NCBI GenBank assembly: GCA_037974665.1 | Contig: CM075770.1 | Span: forward strand, 632,501-696,500 | Length of the DNA: 64,000 nt | Source: Ehretia macrophylla | Lineage: Eukaryota; Streptophyta; Magnoliopsida; Boraginales; Ehretiaceae | Direction: 5' to 3' | The notes under the pieces: generated by a model | Told to the model about the DNA's origin: nothing | Databases searched by the model: none | The model's input: only the letters and a program-made list of their open reading frames with translations | Program-made: the position numbers and the translations under genes | Shown: piece after piece, positions 15,735-34,232 of the stretch | How positions within the stretch are numbered: position 1 is the first letter of the stretch | Layout: each line of letters begins with the position of its first letter

Positions 15735-18700
15735 TCATGGTGTTGGATTGATTGGATTGTGGGCTTCAATATCCACATGCCTAATGCCAGGAACTAATTC
15801 CTGGATTTCCTTTTCCAGCCTATCAACTTCACTCCCTAGAGCAGTTACCACTTCTTCACCTGCCAAAAGTGAAGTAAAAACTTACTATGTTTCTTGACAC
15901 GTTCAATTCATTAGAGAAATTGGACAATCTCTGCCCTTTATTGAGCTGCTTACCATAAATTGACATGAGCTTGAGTAAAGCAGCATCGGCCTTCTCATTG
16001 GCAGCCTCTCGAAACTGATATCATAAAAATAGTACTCGGGTTACAATGTGGCATGTTTAGGCTGTTCACTTGAAAATCCATTGATAGCCGTGACACAAAG
16101 AGAAGGAAGAAAAAGAGGGAGGAAGATAATCTAATTCGGTTGATAGCAATGTAGAACACCAGAGAGGGAGACAGCAACATATTTTACAGGGGAAGATCTA
16201 TTCTCTAACCTGTTCAGCCCAATATTCACGCCCAGTTCTTTTCAGGTAATTTTGCACCAGTACCACTCCATTAAAATCTGCAACATGAAGCTACCTGTTA
16301 AGTAAAGCTTGATAGGACAAAGCAAGAAAAACTAAACTCTTCTCCATATATATATTACTGTGAGAAATTCTTGTAAAAATAGAATGTTATCTACTTGGAG
16401 CAAAATTTCTTACATCCAGCCTAAAGCTCAAAAAGAATTTCACCTATGCACACTGATCTTGGACAAAATGAGTGGACAGTGAAATCCAGTGAAACAGTAA
16501 TCAGATTAATGGAATTGCAGATGTAAGATCAGACTCATTCTGTCTTTATACATATAGAAAGTAAAATATGACGAACTGAACATAATATGCTCTCTTAACA
16601 AAGTTAACAAGATTGCTAGTGGTAGCAGAATCCTCATTCATTAGAATGTAGGTAGGTGAGAAAATAGGAGTAATTAGGTCTAAATTAGATTTGTCATGGT
16701 TATGGATTTCTAAAGGATATTCTGTGTTTTTTCAATTTTGGTTTGGGGATATTTGTTTATTTAGGTGGCATGTTTGTCTGCCAGTCTTAACTGAAGTTCT
16801 TGCCGTTAATAACACCCCCAATGCGGGGAGAAAAAGGGAAAAGGGAAAAAAAAAAATTAAACGAGGAACGGAAGTGCAGCCCATTCCACAAACATTACAG
16901 GCAGAGACACATTAAAAAGGATATCAGCAATAAGTTAAAGCCACCCCGACAATAATCTTCAAATAATCCTTATAAGTTCCTTGATGCATGATATACAGAA
17001 GAGGAATCGACAAGAGGTCCAATACAGAAAGAATTGTCACCTATCTCTGCCTTAAACCGAAAAAATCCAGGTCCAATCACTTCACTTTTGCAATCATAGA
17101 CAGAATCTACAACCTGTAAACAGTTGTTCATTTTTGTTAGAAATTGATTATTACCAAATTAGTGAACAAGAATGATCTAACCAATCTTGTACCGGGTCAT
17201 TTTTCAAAAACTGAAGAACTTTTTCCATATCATGGTCATCAATTGCTCTACCAATCAAAGCATGACGATTCCTCTGAATTAGAAATATAGCCACCTGCAT
17301 TATGCACAATATGTAATTAGGCCAAACTTTTTTTACATCAAAAAACGTACTTCCTTCTCCAGCTAGCGCACTGCTACCCTCACCCCTCGAAAAAAGGGAA
17401 GTGCAAAAGGAAAATATGAAAGGTAATATAAGCATGCTCATACTTCACTAACTACCTCGCGCCTAATTGCCTACGTCAAACGTGCAACTAGATAAGCGCT
17501 ACCATATATCAAATGCTACGAATTCATGTTGCATTTATGCCCAATTTTAGGTGATAACTGGATTTTCTTTGCTATGCAACATCTCTATGGGGGAACAATC
17601 TTTTACTTCAATCCTAACCTCCAACTAATATTTCTTACGCGCAAAACTCCAAGTCTCCATGTTCAGTTGTCAATAATGAAACCTAAGCTCCTTCCCTGCT
17701 GGGGTCACTAATGAACTTTAGGTTGAGAAATAATAGCTCAAGTTTGTGCAGACTCCTTTCAAGGATTAATTTATACAAGAGAGTGGGAGCAGGCAACATA
17801 CCATTCCAAGAAGATTTCCCACTATAATGGAACCAATGGGATCATAAATTGCATTTCCTGTGGTATTTACAGCAACCAATGATGCAGCTGCAATGATAAG
17901 ACCAGTAACGGCAGCACCATCCTGCATAATGATTTTATTTTAGAGAATAATTGAAAAAGATATTATGGGTAAAATCAGCACTTATTTCAATATCGTAACA
18001 ACAGCTAGAATAACGAAAATGTCAAATAAATGAAGTTCCCGAGTCTGTGGCAGTGGATATTTTCCGTGGGGCTTATTTCAATGCCCTGTGTAGCACACCC
18101 CCACTCTTCAAAACCCCCAGAAAGAAAAGAACCTGATCCCAGGAAAAAGGGGGGTGATAAATATCCAAGTCTGTTTTCAAGTGAGTAGTTCTTTCCCTTC
18201 ACTTCGATAAGACATCTGTATCCGCTAGATCCTTCTATTTTCCAATATGGAATATCCGTTCTCATTATTGTCTTAAAAGATCAACTGACCACACAAAAGC
18301 TTAACAGAAAAAATTTTCTTCTTTTGGCAAAATATTCTCGGTCCCCTTTTACCTCTTATCTCATGTATTTGAAGTATATTATTGTTATTTCCACATAAAG
18401 ACTCTCACTTCTTTCTTTCCCAGGAATCTGCCTTAGATACTCTTCTGTCGATGCAGAAAAGCAAGACACAAGTACCCCAGGTCATGAGTAAGCTAACCAA
18501 GGTTAGTAACAAGATACACCTCTATAGTCCTTGTTTTAGAGCATATTGAACTAAATTGGGTCATACTCAAATTATGAAAAGTTCTTTTTTTTTTTTTTTG
18601 AGAAGAAATTACGAAAAGTTCATGAACATCTGAGAATAAACAAGCTACGACCTCTGTCATGACTGCAACAGCAGTGGGATCATGACCTCGCCATACATAA

Positions 18701-20937
18701 TCTCTCACTTTCATTCCTTCTGCAGCTGCACCTTTCCTGACAGCACTTATGGCAACGACTAGAGAAGCACCTACAAGAAATGTCAGGTCATTTACACAAA
18801 AAAATAGGGGAAAAGAAGCACCAAAATGTAAGCAATGACTTTAAAATCCACAACCTTAATTGTTGGATAAGATGCTGTACCTTCTAGGATAAGCGAACCA
18901 CCAATCACCAACGCTGCATACTCTATATTTGCAGGGGGCTGAACAGAAATTGTTTATAATTCAAAGGGGAATACTAAAAGAGGTAGATTTGTCAGGTCAG
19001 TTGACTACCTGAGAAGTCCACAAGTTCTGAATTCCATGAACAATTGTAGCACCAGACCCAAGACAGAAGATACCAACAGCAGATATCAGAGACCAAACAA
19101 ATCGTTCCTTAGAATAACCATACCTAAGGTCACATAAAGGTAAACTTTCAGAAGACTCATAAAACTATTAAGGCTTCTTGTAAACAAATACAATGGTGTA
19201 TTTATTGAATTTCCAAAGTTCATGATGGACAAACATTTCCAATATAATGGTGTAATGGTATCAATCCTGTGAACTAGTCACTGATATAGAAAGGAGCAAG
19301 GCTTCCAACAGAGGCTCAAAGGTTCACATTCATCATTGTGAAATTGTATAAATATGAAACTTCATCTCTTAATTGATTCATCATCCTAAATCCAATTCAT
19401 AGATAATGAATGTTCATGTCTTAATTGATTGATCATCTTAAATCTGAATTATAAATAAAGAAACTTGACAGTGGAACAGTCCAGCGACAATACCCCACTT
19501 GGATATAAAGCATGGTATAACGATACACATCACCTGTTACAGATGGAAACTGTGAACAGCCAATTTTCCTTGATGCTAATGAGGTAACAAAGACATCTCA
19601 CACAAAAGACATGAACTATGGACAAAGGACTTACGGGTGGAGAGCATCTGGGGCACGTTTGGAACTACTCAGACCATATGCAAGAAGTGCCTACAATGGC
19701 AACATGAAATCGATCATCTACATTCACCCATTCACTCAATAAATGTAAATAGAATGAAATACCAACGGCTCAATCCAACAGGGATGGGAAAGATGAAACT
19801 GAGAAAAGCACACTACCTGATTCGCAAAATCCGCTACTGAATGCACAACTTCAGCAAGCATGACATGGCTTGAGCTGACTAACCAGACCCCAAACTTGAG
19901 GGAAAAGACAAGAAAGTTGCACCACAATGCCATTGTGACAGCTCGCTGGCTAGAGAGGAGACAATAAGTGGGGAAAGAAAATTAAGCAAATAATTATCTG
20001 GTGAACAAGGAATATGTAAGTGTTAAATCTAACTCAAAGTGCCATTCTAGATACCATAGAGAATTCTAAACAATTAAACTTTTTGAGCAACGTTAACGTC
20101 AATAAAGTAATAGATAAGCTCTGATGCTACTAATGTTATATTCCCTTGAAATTGCGCTCAAAGAACAAAATAAATAGCAATCAATTTCTCTAGGGTAAAA
20201 TTATGAGGGATCATTCTACTCTTTCCCTTTGTTCTAAAGCCAATCAATATAAATAGAAAGAATGAACCATATATTAAGTCAAACAGACTATAGGCGTTGC
20301 AGATAGCTCGTGGAGTTGCTATAACAAAAAACAAGGTTAAATGCAGTGTCAGTGGATGATAGAGCAGTAGCTGTTTGCAGAAAACCTAGAAGGCAATACT
20401 AATAAACCAGCAAAAATTCATAGGAAAAGATAAAATAAAATAGGAAACGAAAAAAAAAAAAAAAAAAAAAGATGGGTTGAATTAATCGAAAAGAAGAAAG
20501 AAAAGAGTACCCATGATCATCAACTTGTTGTATCTTGTCTAACTTTTTAGCTCTAGTTAAAAAACCTGCAGCAGTTAAATCAATTTAGTTCATGCACCAA
20601 AAAAAGAAAGTGCAAAAAGCTTGTTAAATTTAGTAGTCTCAAGAACTAACTAACCACGGGTGATGGAGAAGAGGTGAGTAGTAGCATCTGAAGAAATGGA
20701 AGGCGAAAATAGACTCCTCAATGCGATTCCATTGAAAAGCAAACGCTGATTGTTTTTAGTGAAGTCGTAATATCTGAGAGGTGGAGGTGGAGGTGGAGGT
20801 TGGGAAGAGGAGGAGGAGTCAAAAGGGTCAAAGAATGTATGAGAGAAGGGTGGGATAGTAGCGGAGAAGCGGAAGCCAGAGGAGGAGTGGCGGTGGTGGC
20901 GGTGGCGAGACTGGATATTCCGAGAGGTTTGCATCAA
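15735..20937 (-). CDS. MTPC4: Cation diffusion facilitator, metal tolerance protein C4 type (SLC30A9-like)
   Basis: Thirteen exons join in frame to 455 residues: 20937-20655, 20565-20511, 19949-19817, 19690-19635, 19123-19009, 18938-18881, 18770-18652, 17921-17802, 17294-17193, 17113-17041, 16277-16210, 16014-15954, 15859-15735. The N-terminus is Ser/His/Pro-rich, with a PPPPPPP run, and resembles an organelle-targeting or disordered leader. The CDF core begins AVTMALWCNFLVFSLKFG, and the metal-site motif HSVAD lies in the second membrane helix. Further membrane segments are around SLISAVGIFCLGSG and DGAAVTGLIIAAAS. The cytosolic C-terminal domain includes FRFKAEIDFNG. CDF proteins export Zn or similar cations by proton antiport. 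The SLC30A9 branch is mitochondrial in animals; plant location and substrate are unproven. No break was seen. Confidence 0.92.
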
Positions 20938-21855
20938 TGCAGACTGTCAGAAAAGAAACTAACTCAGAGAGGGGTGTGTGTGTGTGTGTGTAAATATGCT
21001 ATGAGTTTTTAGCACCCATTTTTTAAAGGAACTATTGAGGGCAAACTCTATTACTGGTGAAGGCATATATGCACTCTTTTAACATTCTTTCTTCAAGACT
21101 GAAGAAGATTTTAGGAGGAATCATTCTCACTTAATCAAACACTAGTTTTGTTATGTTTTGGATACAAGATTGTTGTTGTCCCACTTAGGTTTGTCAATAC
21201 TAGGTATTTATGTAGAGCATTGTCTAAATTTTTTTTTTTTTTTATAATTCCATACAAGTCAAATCATGCTCTTACTTACGCGTTGCCATCTAATGTATTT
21301 TAAATTTTTCTATACCCCTACTACATGATATTATATCCATAACTTCGCACATTCTAATAACTACCGCCTTTGTTTGGGTCGAAGGGAAATAATTGTTTGC
21401 ACCAATCAGAAAATATACTACTTGTTTGCCATCAAATATTCATTTGATATGTCATGACAGATATATTTTATTTATATTTAAAAAAAAAAAAAAAAGAAGA
21501 AGAAGAAGACAAACAGCATATTAAGATAACTAGGATCTGGTCCCTTTGAAAAGTTTTTAACATATTCTCGTCCAGCCCAGAACAACCTTTTCATTCTTCA
21601 ATACTAAACACACTCTTTCACAAAATTACAACCGGCTGTTAGAAAAATAATCCATCATATTATAAGAAAAGAAGAACCCTCCTACATCCTATGTTACATG
21701 TCCAAAATGTCCCTATCATGGCCGTTCAACTCCTCCTCCTCCTCATTTTGCACGCCTTCACTCACATTTCTCAAGGCCTCGGATAACATCTGCTCTTCTT
21801 TTCATGTAAAACCATCTCAAAATTTCACATTGGAAAAATTGTAAAAAGATTCCTC
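20938..21855. other. Intergenic: MTPC4 promoter and MNS 3' region
   Basis: A (GT)n tract at 20977-20991 lies about 40 bases upstream of the MTPC4 start codon. The rest is AT-rich with T and A runs at 21228-21244 and 21480-21496. A GAG/CTC-rich patch at about 21733-21750 is in the presumed MNS 3'UTR. No coding signal was seen. Confidence 0.5.
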
Positions 21856-27097
<5,242 letters not shown>

Positions 27098-27645
27098 TTA
27101 AAATCAATCAAAATCCGCTAAAAACCTAACCCTAACCCTCTGATCTTATCTATCTATATAAATATGATTTTTATTCTCATAACATAATAAAATTGCAAAT
27201 TAAAGATACTTAACTTAATTTGTTCATTAAAAAAATAAAAATAAAAATAAAAACACATAAAGAGATCTTTAAAAAGAAAAGAGACTAGTAAGGATCAAAT
27301 GCTGGATCTAAGAATGATGGATCCATCTCTCCATAGATTCTCAGACGTAGAACACGGAGCAGAAGAAGACTATGCTCGCTCTCTTAACTCTATTTTCTCT
27401 TTTTTTTTATTTTCACAAATTTATAAATATCATATCAGATTTTTTTTTTTTTTTTTTTTTTTTACTATACCACCAGGCTTTAGTCAAGTCAACTACTATA
27501 AATTTGGTCATGTGGCTGGTCTACGATAACCAATCAAAATGTGCCAACTCAGCACTTAACTTGAACATATATCATGGTATTTGCGTATTTTTTCCATACC
27601 AACTTTCCTTCCTTTTCTTTATTATTATTATTATTAGTAGTAGTA
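27098..27645. promoter_or_regulatory. MNS upstream region
   Basis: A telomere-like stretch, CCTAACCCTAACCCT at about 27125-27139, lies about 30 bases upstream of the MNS start codon. Beyond it are A-rich blocks, a 20+ T homopolymer near 27440-27462 and an ATT microsatellite at 27620-27636. No gene was seen. Confidence 0.45.
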
Positions 27646-28193
27646 GGTAAAGTGCATCAGTCTCTTATAGCTAGACATAAGTAAATTAGTGTTTTTTGTA
27701 TTTTAAAAATTAATATAAAGAGTCTTTGTGTTTTAATAAAAATACAAAATACAAATTATTTTTCTGCCGTTAAAAAAATTATTAAATTTAACAAAAAATA
27801 ACCCGCACACGTGTAAAATGCAAATAAATTGATTTTTTAATACATATATCAGTAAAAATTATTATTTTTGAACATAAATATCCTTTTTCACCCAATTTTA
27901 ACCAAATTATGCTTTCAAAAAATTAAAAACAAAAAATGCATCTTCCCCGTCAACGCCCCCCCACCCCCATCAGCACCCCCCACCCGTCATCTCTACGCTT
28001 TTAATATTTTTAATTTGTTATCATGTGATGCATCTAAGAGTACCATGACTCAATTCCAATATGTCACATTATGCGAACTTGAGGGATGATGTCTCAACCC
28101 AAAAGGGTTGATAATAATTGGAAATAAACTTGTGGTTGGTGTCGAGAGGTTGCTCCGATGGTGGCCACTCGTAAAACTTTTTAGCGTGATGGG

Positions 28194-28232
<39 letters not shown>

Positions 28233-28450
28233 GTTTAAACAAAAGAGAAAAAGATAAAAGTGAGAAATAAAAAAAAATTAAAGATATTTACGTCTTTTTA
28301 CAAACTTTGTTAGGTTTTTTAACAGAAAAGGGACGAAAGGAGTGCGTGTGCACTTTTACCAAAACACAAGAATTACTGTATTAGTTTTTGAAATATAAGA
28401 GACACAAATCCACTTATATCTAACCACAGAGAGGTCTGATACACTTTACC
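27646..28450. mobile_element. Long-inverted-repeat (Mutator-like MITE) element, 805 bp
   Basis: The two ends are long imperfect inverted repeats. The left end reads GGTAAAGTGCATCAG and the right end is its near complement, CTGATACACTTTACC. Similarity continues inward for roughly 130-190 bases (for example ATAAGT..ATT.GTGT near the edge and TTTCTG..GTTAAAAAA further in). The element sits in a TTA microsatellite (left flank TTATTATTATTAG, right flank TTTATTATTATTA), so a target duplication cannot be read cleanly. A (TA)n tract at 28199-28230 lies inside. There is no transposase ORF, so it is non-autonomous. Confidence 0.65.
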
Positions 28451-30449
28451 TTTATTATTATTAACCTCAATGTATTATATTGCTTTCTATCAAAAAATAA
28501 AAAAAAAGGCAAGATAGGTCTATTATTTTACACATTTTAGTCCTTTAATGTAAATTTTTTTCTTTTTATTTTGGTAAAACAGAAACTCTTTTGTCATATT
28601 AACTGTATCTTCTTATAAAAATGCAAAAACTAAAATACCATGTACCAAAACCTTGAGTAAAAGTTGTGGTTAGGAATAAAAAAAAAATGAAAGAAATAAG
28701 ATCTTATTTATTTCTTCCATTCTATTTATCTATATATGAGTATATATTTTTATTGTTTAAGCCAAGCATATATGCCTTCAACTTCAAGTGAGTGAGAGAG
28801 GTATGCGTGCAATCTGAGTTAGATCTCTCTCCTGAGTCGTCTCTTAGAGGCCAAGAAACAAATAATAATCATTGTCGTCGTCTAGCTAACAGGGGTCACC
28901 ATGCCAAATGATTTCAGAATTTTCCTTTGCGATAAAATGATTTTAAAAAAAAATTGACACGAGATGCTTTTCAGGATAATGGCTTAATAGTTTATTTGCA
29001 CTCACTGATACAAAAAAAAAAAAAAGATTAGAGAAATTACATCTTTTTTTTAAGAAAAAAAAAAAATTCAAGCTTTAAGCCCCAAATAAATTATAAAGAT
29101 AAAAATGTAGAATATGTTTCATAAGCATAAAACATATTTGGAAAAAGAGGAAAACAAAAAAGTTATTTTCAGGATTTATAAGCAAATTCTATTTTAAAAT
29201 ATAAATACATATATTCTAGGATTCATATTGAAAAAGAGATGTCTCAACTAACCTTAAAAAGTGGAATCACCAAAAGCTCAAATGCCTTAATTACACACCA
29301 AAATTTGATATAAATCTTATGCTCCCGCAACAAGAATCAATAAATCGTATAAAACACTTAGTTCTTTCGGTCTAGCATGACAAAACTTTTAAAAACACAA
29401 AAAAAAAAAACAAAACTTCTTTTGCCTGGGAAAGAGAAGTTATGACAGCTACTACATTCTAGTCTCCATTCTTTTGCTTACTCACATAATAATAATAATA
29501 ATAATACAATGGGATTCTGCAAAAAGAAAAAGAAACTTTAAGAAGGCTTACGTAACCGATACAAATTAAAGTCAATTAACCTCCACTTTAATGACCCTTG
29601 TAACTCCAACTTTAACTTAATAATATAAGTTACAAACCTTTCCTATTTTTATTTTGTTTACTTTTGCGTTGTTTGGTCAAGGTACAAGCGATATTTATTT
29701 TATTATTCAAGAACCTCCTAATGGAACACCAGCCCTATTTTCTCAAAACCTAAAGTTTTAGCTGCCCCAGTGGAGCATTCCCATTCTCCTAAACTAATGG
29801 CACATCAGCCCTATTCTCAGCAGCACAGCCATTCAGAGACTCGCATTTTCTGATACGTATTAAATTGTGTGTTTTCAACCCCAATTAAACAACAATAATC
29901 ATGAATCCGCTCCTGCTATTCATACATCAAAACGCTCATGTACCTCACTAAGATACAACTCAACTGCAAAGCAAATCATGAAGCCTAATGAGGCTGCTGC
30001 TCAAAACTATGCAACTACATTTTCCACACTCAATCAACAACATGCTGCTTCAGGGGAGAGAAAATAACACATTTCTTTCTTACACACATACGGAATGAGA
30101 GTTAAAAATGTCAGAGGGCTGCTTGTTTATCTACGGAGTGGATCCTCTTACCACTATCCATCTCCCTGAATCCAATCTTTCTCTTCACTTCCTTCATACT
30201 CAAGAGTATCATTACGAACGCGTAACAACAAATATCATAATATATCAGGTTCAATGGTAGATTACATCAAATACGATGCGCAATTGAAAAGATGGGACTA
30301 ATTAACAATAAAACTCAGAACCAGTCCCTCAACCAAAACCTTCCCTGACAGAACACATCTGTTTTGAATTAAAAATGATATTCATAGCAGAAACAAGATT
30401 AGTTTACATAGCTGAATCCCTCCATATTTTAAAACAGGTATCATCAAGG
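28451..30449. other. AT-rich intergenic DNA and ZML 3' region
   Basis: About 2 kb without a convincing ORF. Simple sequence includes A-runs near 29012-29025 and 29400-29410 and an (ATA)n at 29487-29506. The right-hand 300-400 bases are probably the ZML 3'UTR. The short ORF near 29867-30067 has no recognisable content. Confidence 0.45.
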
Positions 30450-33400
30450 TCATGACGAATTATTACCACTTCCTGCAACTCTACATACCATTTGTCCTTC
30501 ACCCTCAAAATTTCCTCTCTGTAAGACCACAACAAAACCCACCCATTAAGATATATATAAATCACTTATTAAAATAAATAAATAAATAAATAAATAAAAT
30601 TGAATCATAATCACAACTCCTAAAAAGGGTTACCCACCTCCTCAGTCCGATTAAGCAAAGAATTTTGTCCTAAATGGGATGGCGTCTTTGAAAGGTCCCT
30701 CAGAGTGCCCTTCAACATAATACAAGTTTTCAGAAACCAGAGGAAATATTTTCTTTTAAATGCTCAGTTTTCCACATTATTATTTTCTACAATCAACTCA
30801 ACATTTAATCACATATACAATGAACAATTAGCAAAACCAATTGATCGAGTTCAAAATAATTCAAACTCAAAAAGACCTCCTACACAGGTTATCATCGAAA
30901 GAGAAAGAAAACGAGGGGCAGGTGAGGAGGTAATACCAAAATACATATACATGTATATATAAATGTCTATAGTGAGAGCAGAAACATTAAGACTTAAAGT
31001 GTTCCTTTTGGCAAAATTTCCTTCTTTCCATATAGTAAATAAGACGCAACAATGAGGATAGAACAAACTAGAAGCTGAAACACGAGGTCCATGATCTAAA
31101 TTACAGAACAACCATGTTACAAAGAGACAAATCTATAGGGGGTCAACCAAATATCAGGAGGCCCATTAATCACAGATTGCAACAAAATCAACAAGTTCTT
31201 AGCAATGCAACACAATAGAACTCCCAAAATTGGGGACAAATAACACTACTTGTTAAACAAAACACTTGAGAAGAACAAAATGTGAGAAACCAAAAAGATT
31301 CCAGAAGTTATGGCACATGCAGAAAGAGTTTGATCTCTAAATTACATGTGCCAAGAGAGGACCAGAAACATTCATAGCTCTAGATGGACTAATTAGTTAC
31401 GTAGCATTCTCTACAGCCTAGCTACTTTTCCTGCCAAATCAACCAAGTGAATTCCATTCATTAAGTCAGCAAATGTTAAGGTCAAGGTACTTATTCTGAT
31501 CAGAGACACATATGCATCAAAATAACAAAGGATATAAACAAACATTACAGTGCCCAAAACTCTGCCATTTTTACCTTATTTGCCCACATAAGTCCACATG
31601 CATTACATAGGGTCCTGGGTCCTTCAGGTCCCCGACGCATCATTGGAGTAGATTTTTCACCGATGCCACAGTGGCGACAACTGAAAAAAAGATGCAAAAA
31701 AAAAAAAAAAATGAGAAGCAGTGGAATCAGGCAGAGTAACCCAGCACTGGTGCAGAAGGAAGTAACAGAATCTGAAAAGTTACTATCATGGTGAACTAAT
31801 AGAGTTAAACGATGGACTTACAAAATCTCTTGTTGTTGAGATCCACCACCATCTGCCCCCCACCTCTGGTCAGAGCCCCAGCTTGAAGCTGCTGATGCAG
31901 AGTCATCATGATTCGGTTTTGAAGATGTAAACTGTCCTTTATTTCGTTGCATCCTACAATTTGCATTGATGTGGTTGAATAAATTTTAAGTGCAACTCAA
32001 AAACAATGTGTATGTATAATTTTCAAAGCAAACAAATAGTCTTTAACACCAGAGTAGAGGCAAAAGGGATAAAGACAGAGCTGGATAAACTCAGCTGTTT
32101 ATGCTCAGCCATGTTTCAGCAGAAGCTTGTTTAGTGTCCTTGAGTGCAAGGATAAACCAAGACGACACCAAATCCAGAATGCTGACTCTCAATTATTAAC
32201 TACCCAAAATTAAAGAAACAGGTTTGGTTTCAAGAAAACAAGAATTATAAGGATTGCACAGCCTCTGTCATCTGCTATATTTTTCTTTTCCGTACAAAGC
32301 GCATTTGAACCCTACCTAATTATTTGATCACTAGTCACAAGCATCAAGACGGGCATGTTAAGATAAAGAGCCTAATAGGAAAAGGAGAATTTCACTTTAT
32401 CAACCTTGTTGGTTATGCTGTTCTTCTTGAAACTTGAAGGACATGCAAATTATACACTCCTCATCTGGAATTATCAGTAATTTGCCTGAGGTGTCAAATT
32501 TTTAGACCTGTGAGTGAAACCATAAATGACAACTTGTTTATAATTTAAGGCAAACTCAATGTTGATCTGAATGGTATGTTACTGAGGAAAACAATGTCTA
32601 GTAACCGTAGGAATACCAACAGGCAGATGCTGATCTCCTTATTTTATTTCACATAGCAAGAGTTAATAAGTTCAGCATGGAGTGAAATTTTTATTCAAGG
32701 AGGCTTCAATAAAATATGCTGTCAAATGGACAAATATATAAACTCAAGGAACTGCTACTTAATCAAATTCTCATACCTAAGAGCAACCTCCTTACGGACA
32801 GTATAACGAATTTTCTTTTCAAAGTTTCGCTCTTTCCGCTTCTCACGAAATCTAATTAAGGAGGCCAACCTCTGAGGTACATTAAACTTCTGTGGCGTAC
32901 TTGATACACCCTGATACAAGCTTCAATAATTAGCACGGCATAATTAAAACATCACAAAAAGAGGTAAAGCTTGCTAAAATGAGATTACTCATACCCTATT
33001 ATTATGATTATTTACTGGAATTGCAGGTATATTTGTAGGTACTTCCCGGCCGCCCAACAATAAAAGTACAGCTTGAACCTGATGCAAGTTATTGAAGCAA
33101 GATGATTGCTTAAAACTCCAAAAGAAGATTAAGGACTAATGCTGGACTACAGTACACGAATATGAATGAGACAAACAGCAACAAGAAACCAATACTCGAA
33201 ATGCACATGTTGTGCGGTACATATTCTCTGAGCTTTCGAAAGCACACCAATGCAGAAAGAACTGCACAAGCACAAGGGTTGGGCACTGTCCAATATGAAT
33301 ATACTGATTTGCGGTAGCACTTGCTAATGAGCATTTAATGTGGACTAAAGAGAAACAAAAAAGTATTTCCTCCATTTGTTGTCCAGCATTACCATTGAGA

Positions 33401-34209
33401 CAATCACTTGTCTCAACACTCTCTTTCCGACTTACATTTACTATTAGAAATATGCAATGAGATGTTTGACCTGATTCACACACTGCTTTATGTGATTTCA
33501 CATCATTAAGTTTAGGCAGTTACCGAGCATGCTGTAGTAACACATACACACATACACATATATACTCATATAGGCAGGCTACTATTCGCAGAAAACTGCA
33601 AAGCGTATAGTGGCCAAACAGCATAATCATTGTATAAAAGTCATAAGCTTTAAATTGTATCTTCATCAGCATACGGTTCAAACACAAGAGTAACATATAA
33701 AGCCTATGATTAGAACCGTCTCAACCGTTGCATTGATTATGCATACAACGAAACGTAGTATGAGACTGAATTGAGTATCAAACAAAATAAAAATAAAAAT
33801 AAAAAATCACCTTTTCAGGAGAAACAGAGTCAAATACGTAAACCTGACCCTGAAAAGAGAGTGTGAGCTGATTATTATTGTTATTAGCACCACGAACCAC
33901 AAATCCATTTTGGTTATCAGACAAATTTCCAGGATCAGCAGAAACATCCCCTTCCATAGCTTCACTCCCCCCACCACGACCAGCATTATGAACAGCAGAA
34001 TTACCATTCTCATCATGGTCCTCATGGACCATCACATTCCCATTACTCACATGGTGAAAACCATGATGATTATGATGATGATGATGACTGTGATGAGGAT
34101 GATGCTCTTGCTCTTGCTCTTGCTCTTGCTCTTGCATATAATGAACTTGGTGGTGCATTGTTTGAGCTTCACTCCCATGTATATCGTCCATATCCACCCC
34201 CAATTTCAT
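30450..34209 (-). CDS. ZML: TIFY/CCT/GATA transcription factor, ZIM-like (ZML; GATA24/28 type)
   Basis: Seven coding exons give 331 residues: 34209-33811, 33078-32995, 32910-32777, 31953-31822, 31680-31575, 30709-30638, 30518-30450. Domains in order are an N-terminal region with an EQ-dipeptide run and a His-rich tract (about residues 27-50), the TIFY/ZIM motif [19 protein letters not shown] spanning the first junction, a CCT domain ([20 protein letters not shown]) and a C-terminal plant GATA finger, CRHC-X20-CNAC. This fits ZML proteins, nuclear DNA-binding factors linked in Arabidopsis to light (cry1) responses. That role is family knowledge only. A 5'UTR intron is likely (34598-34233) and holds a SINE. 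The start MKLGVDMDD is chosen as the first ATG after the 5'UTR acceptor. Confidence 0.94.
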
Positions 34210-34232
34210 TCAAAGAACAGTACTTTACATAC

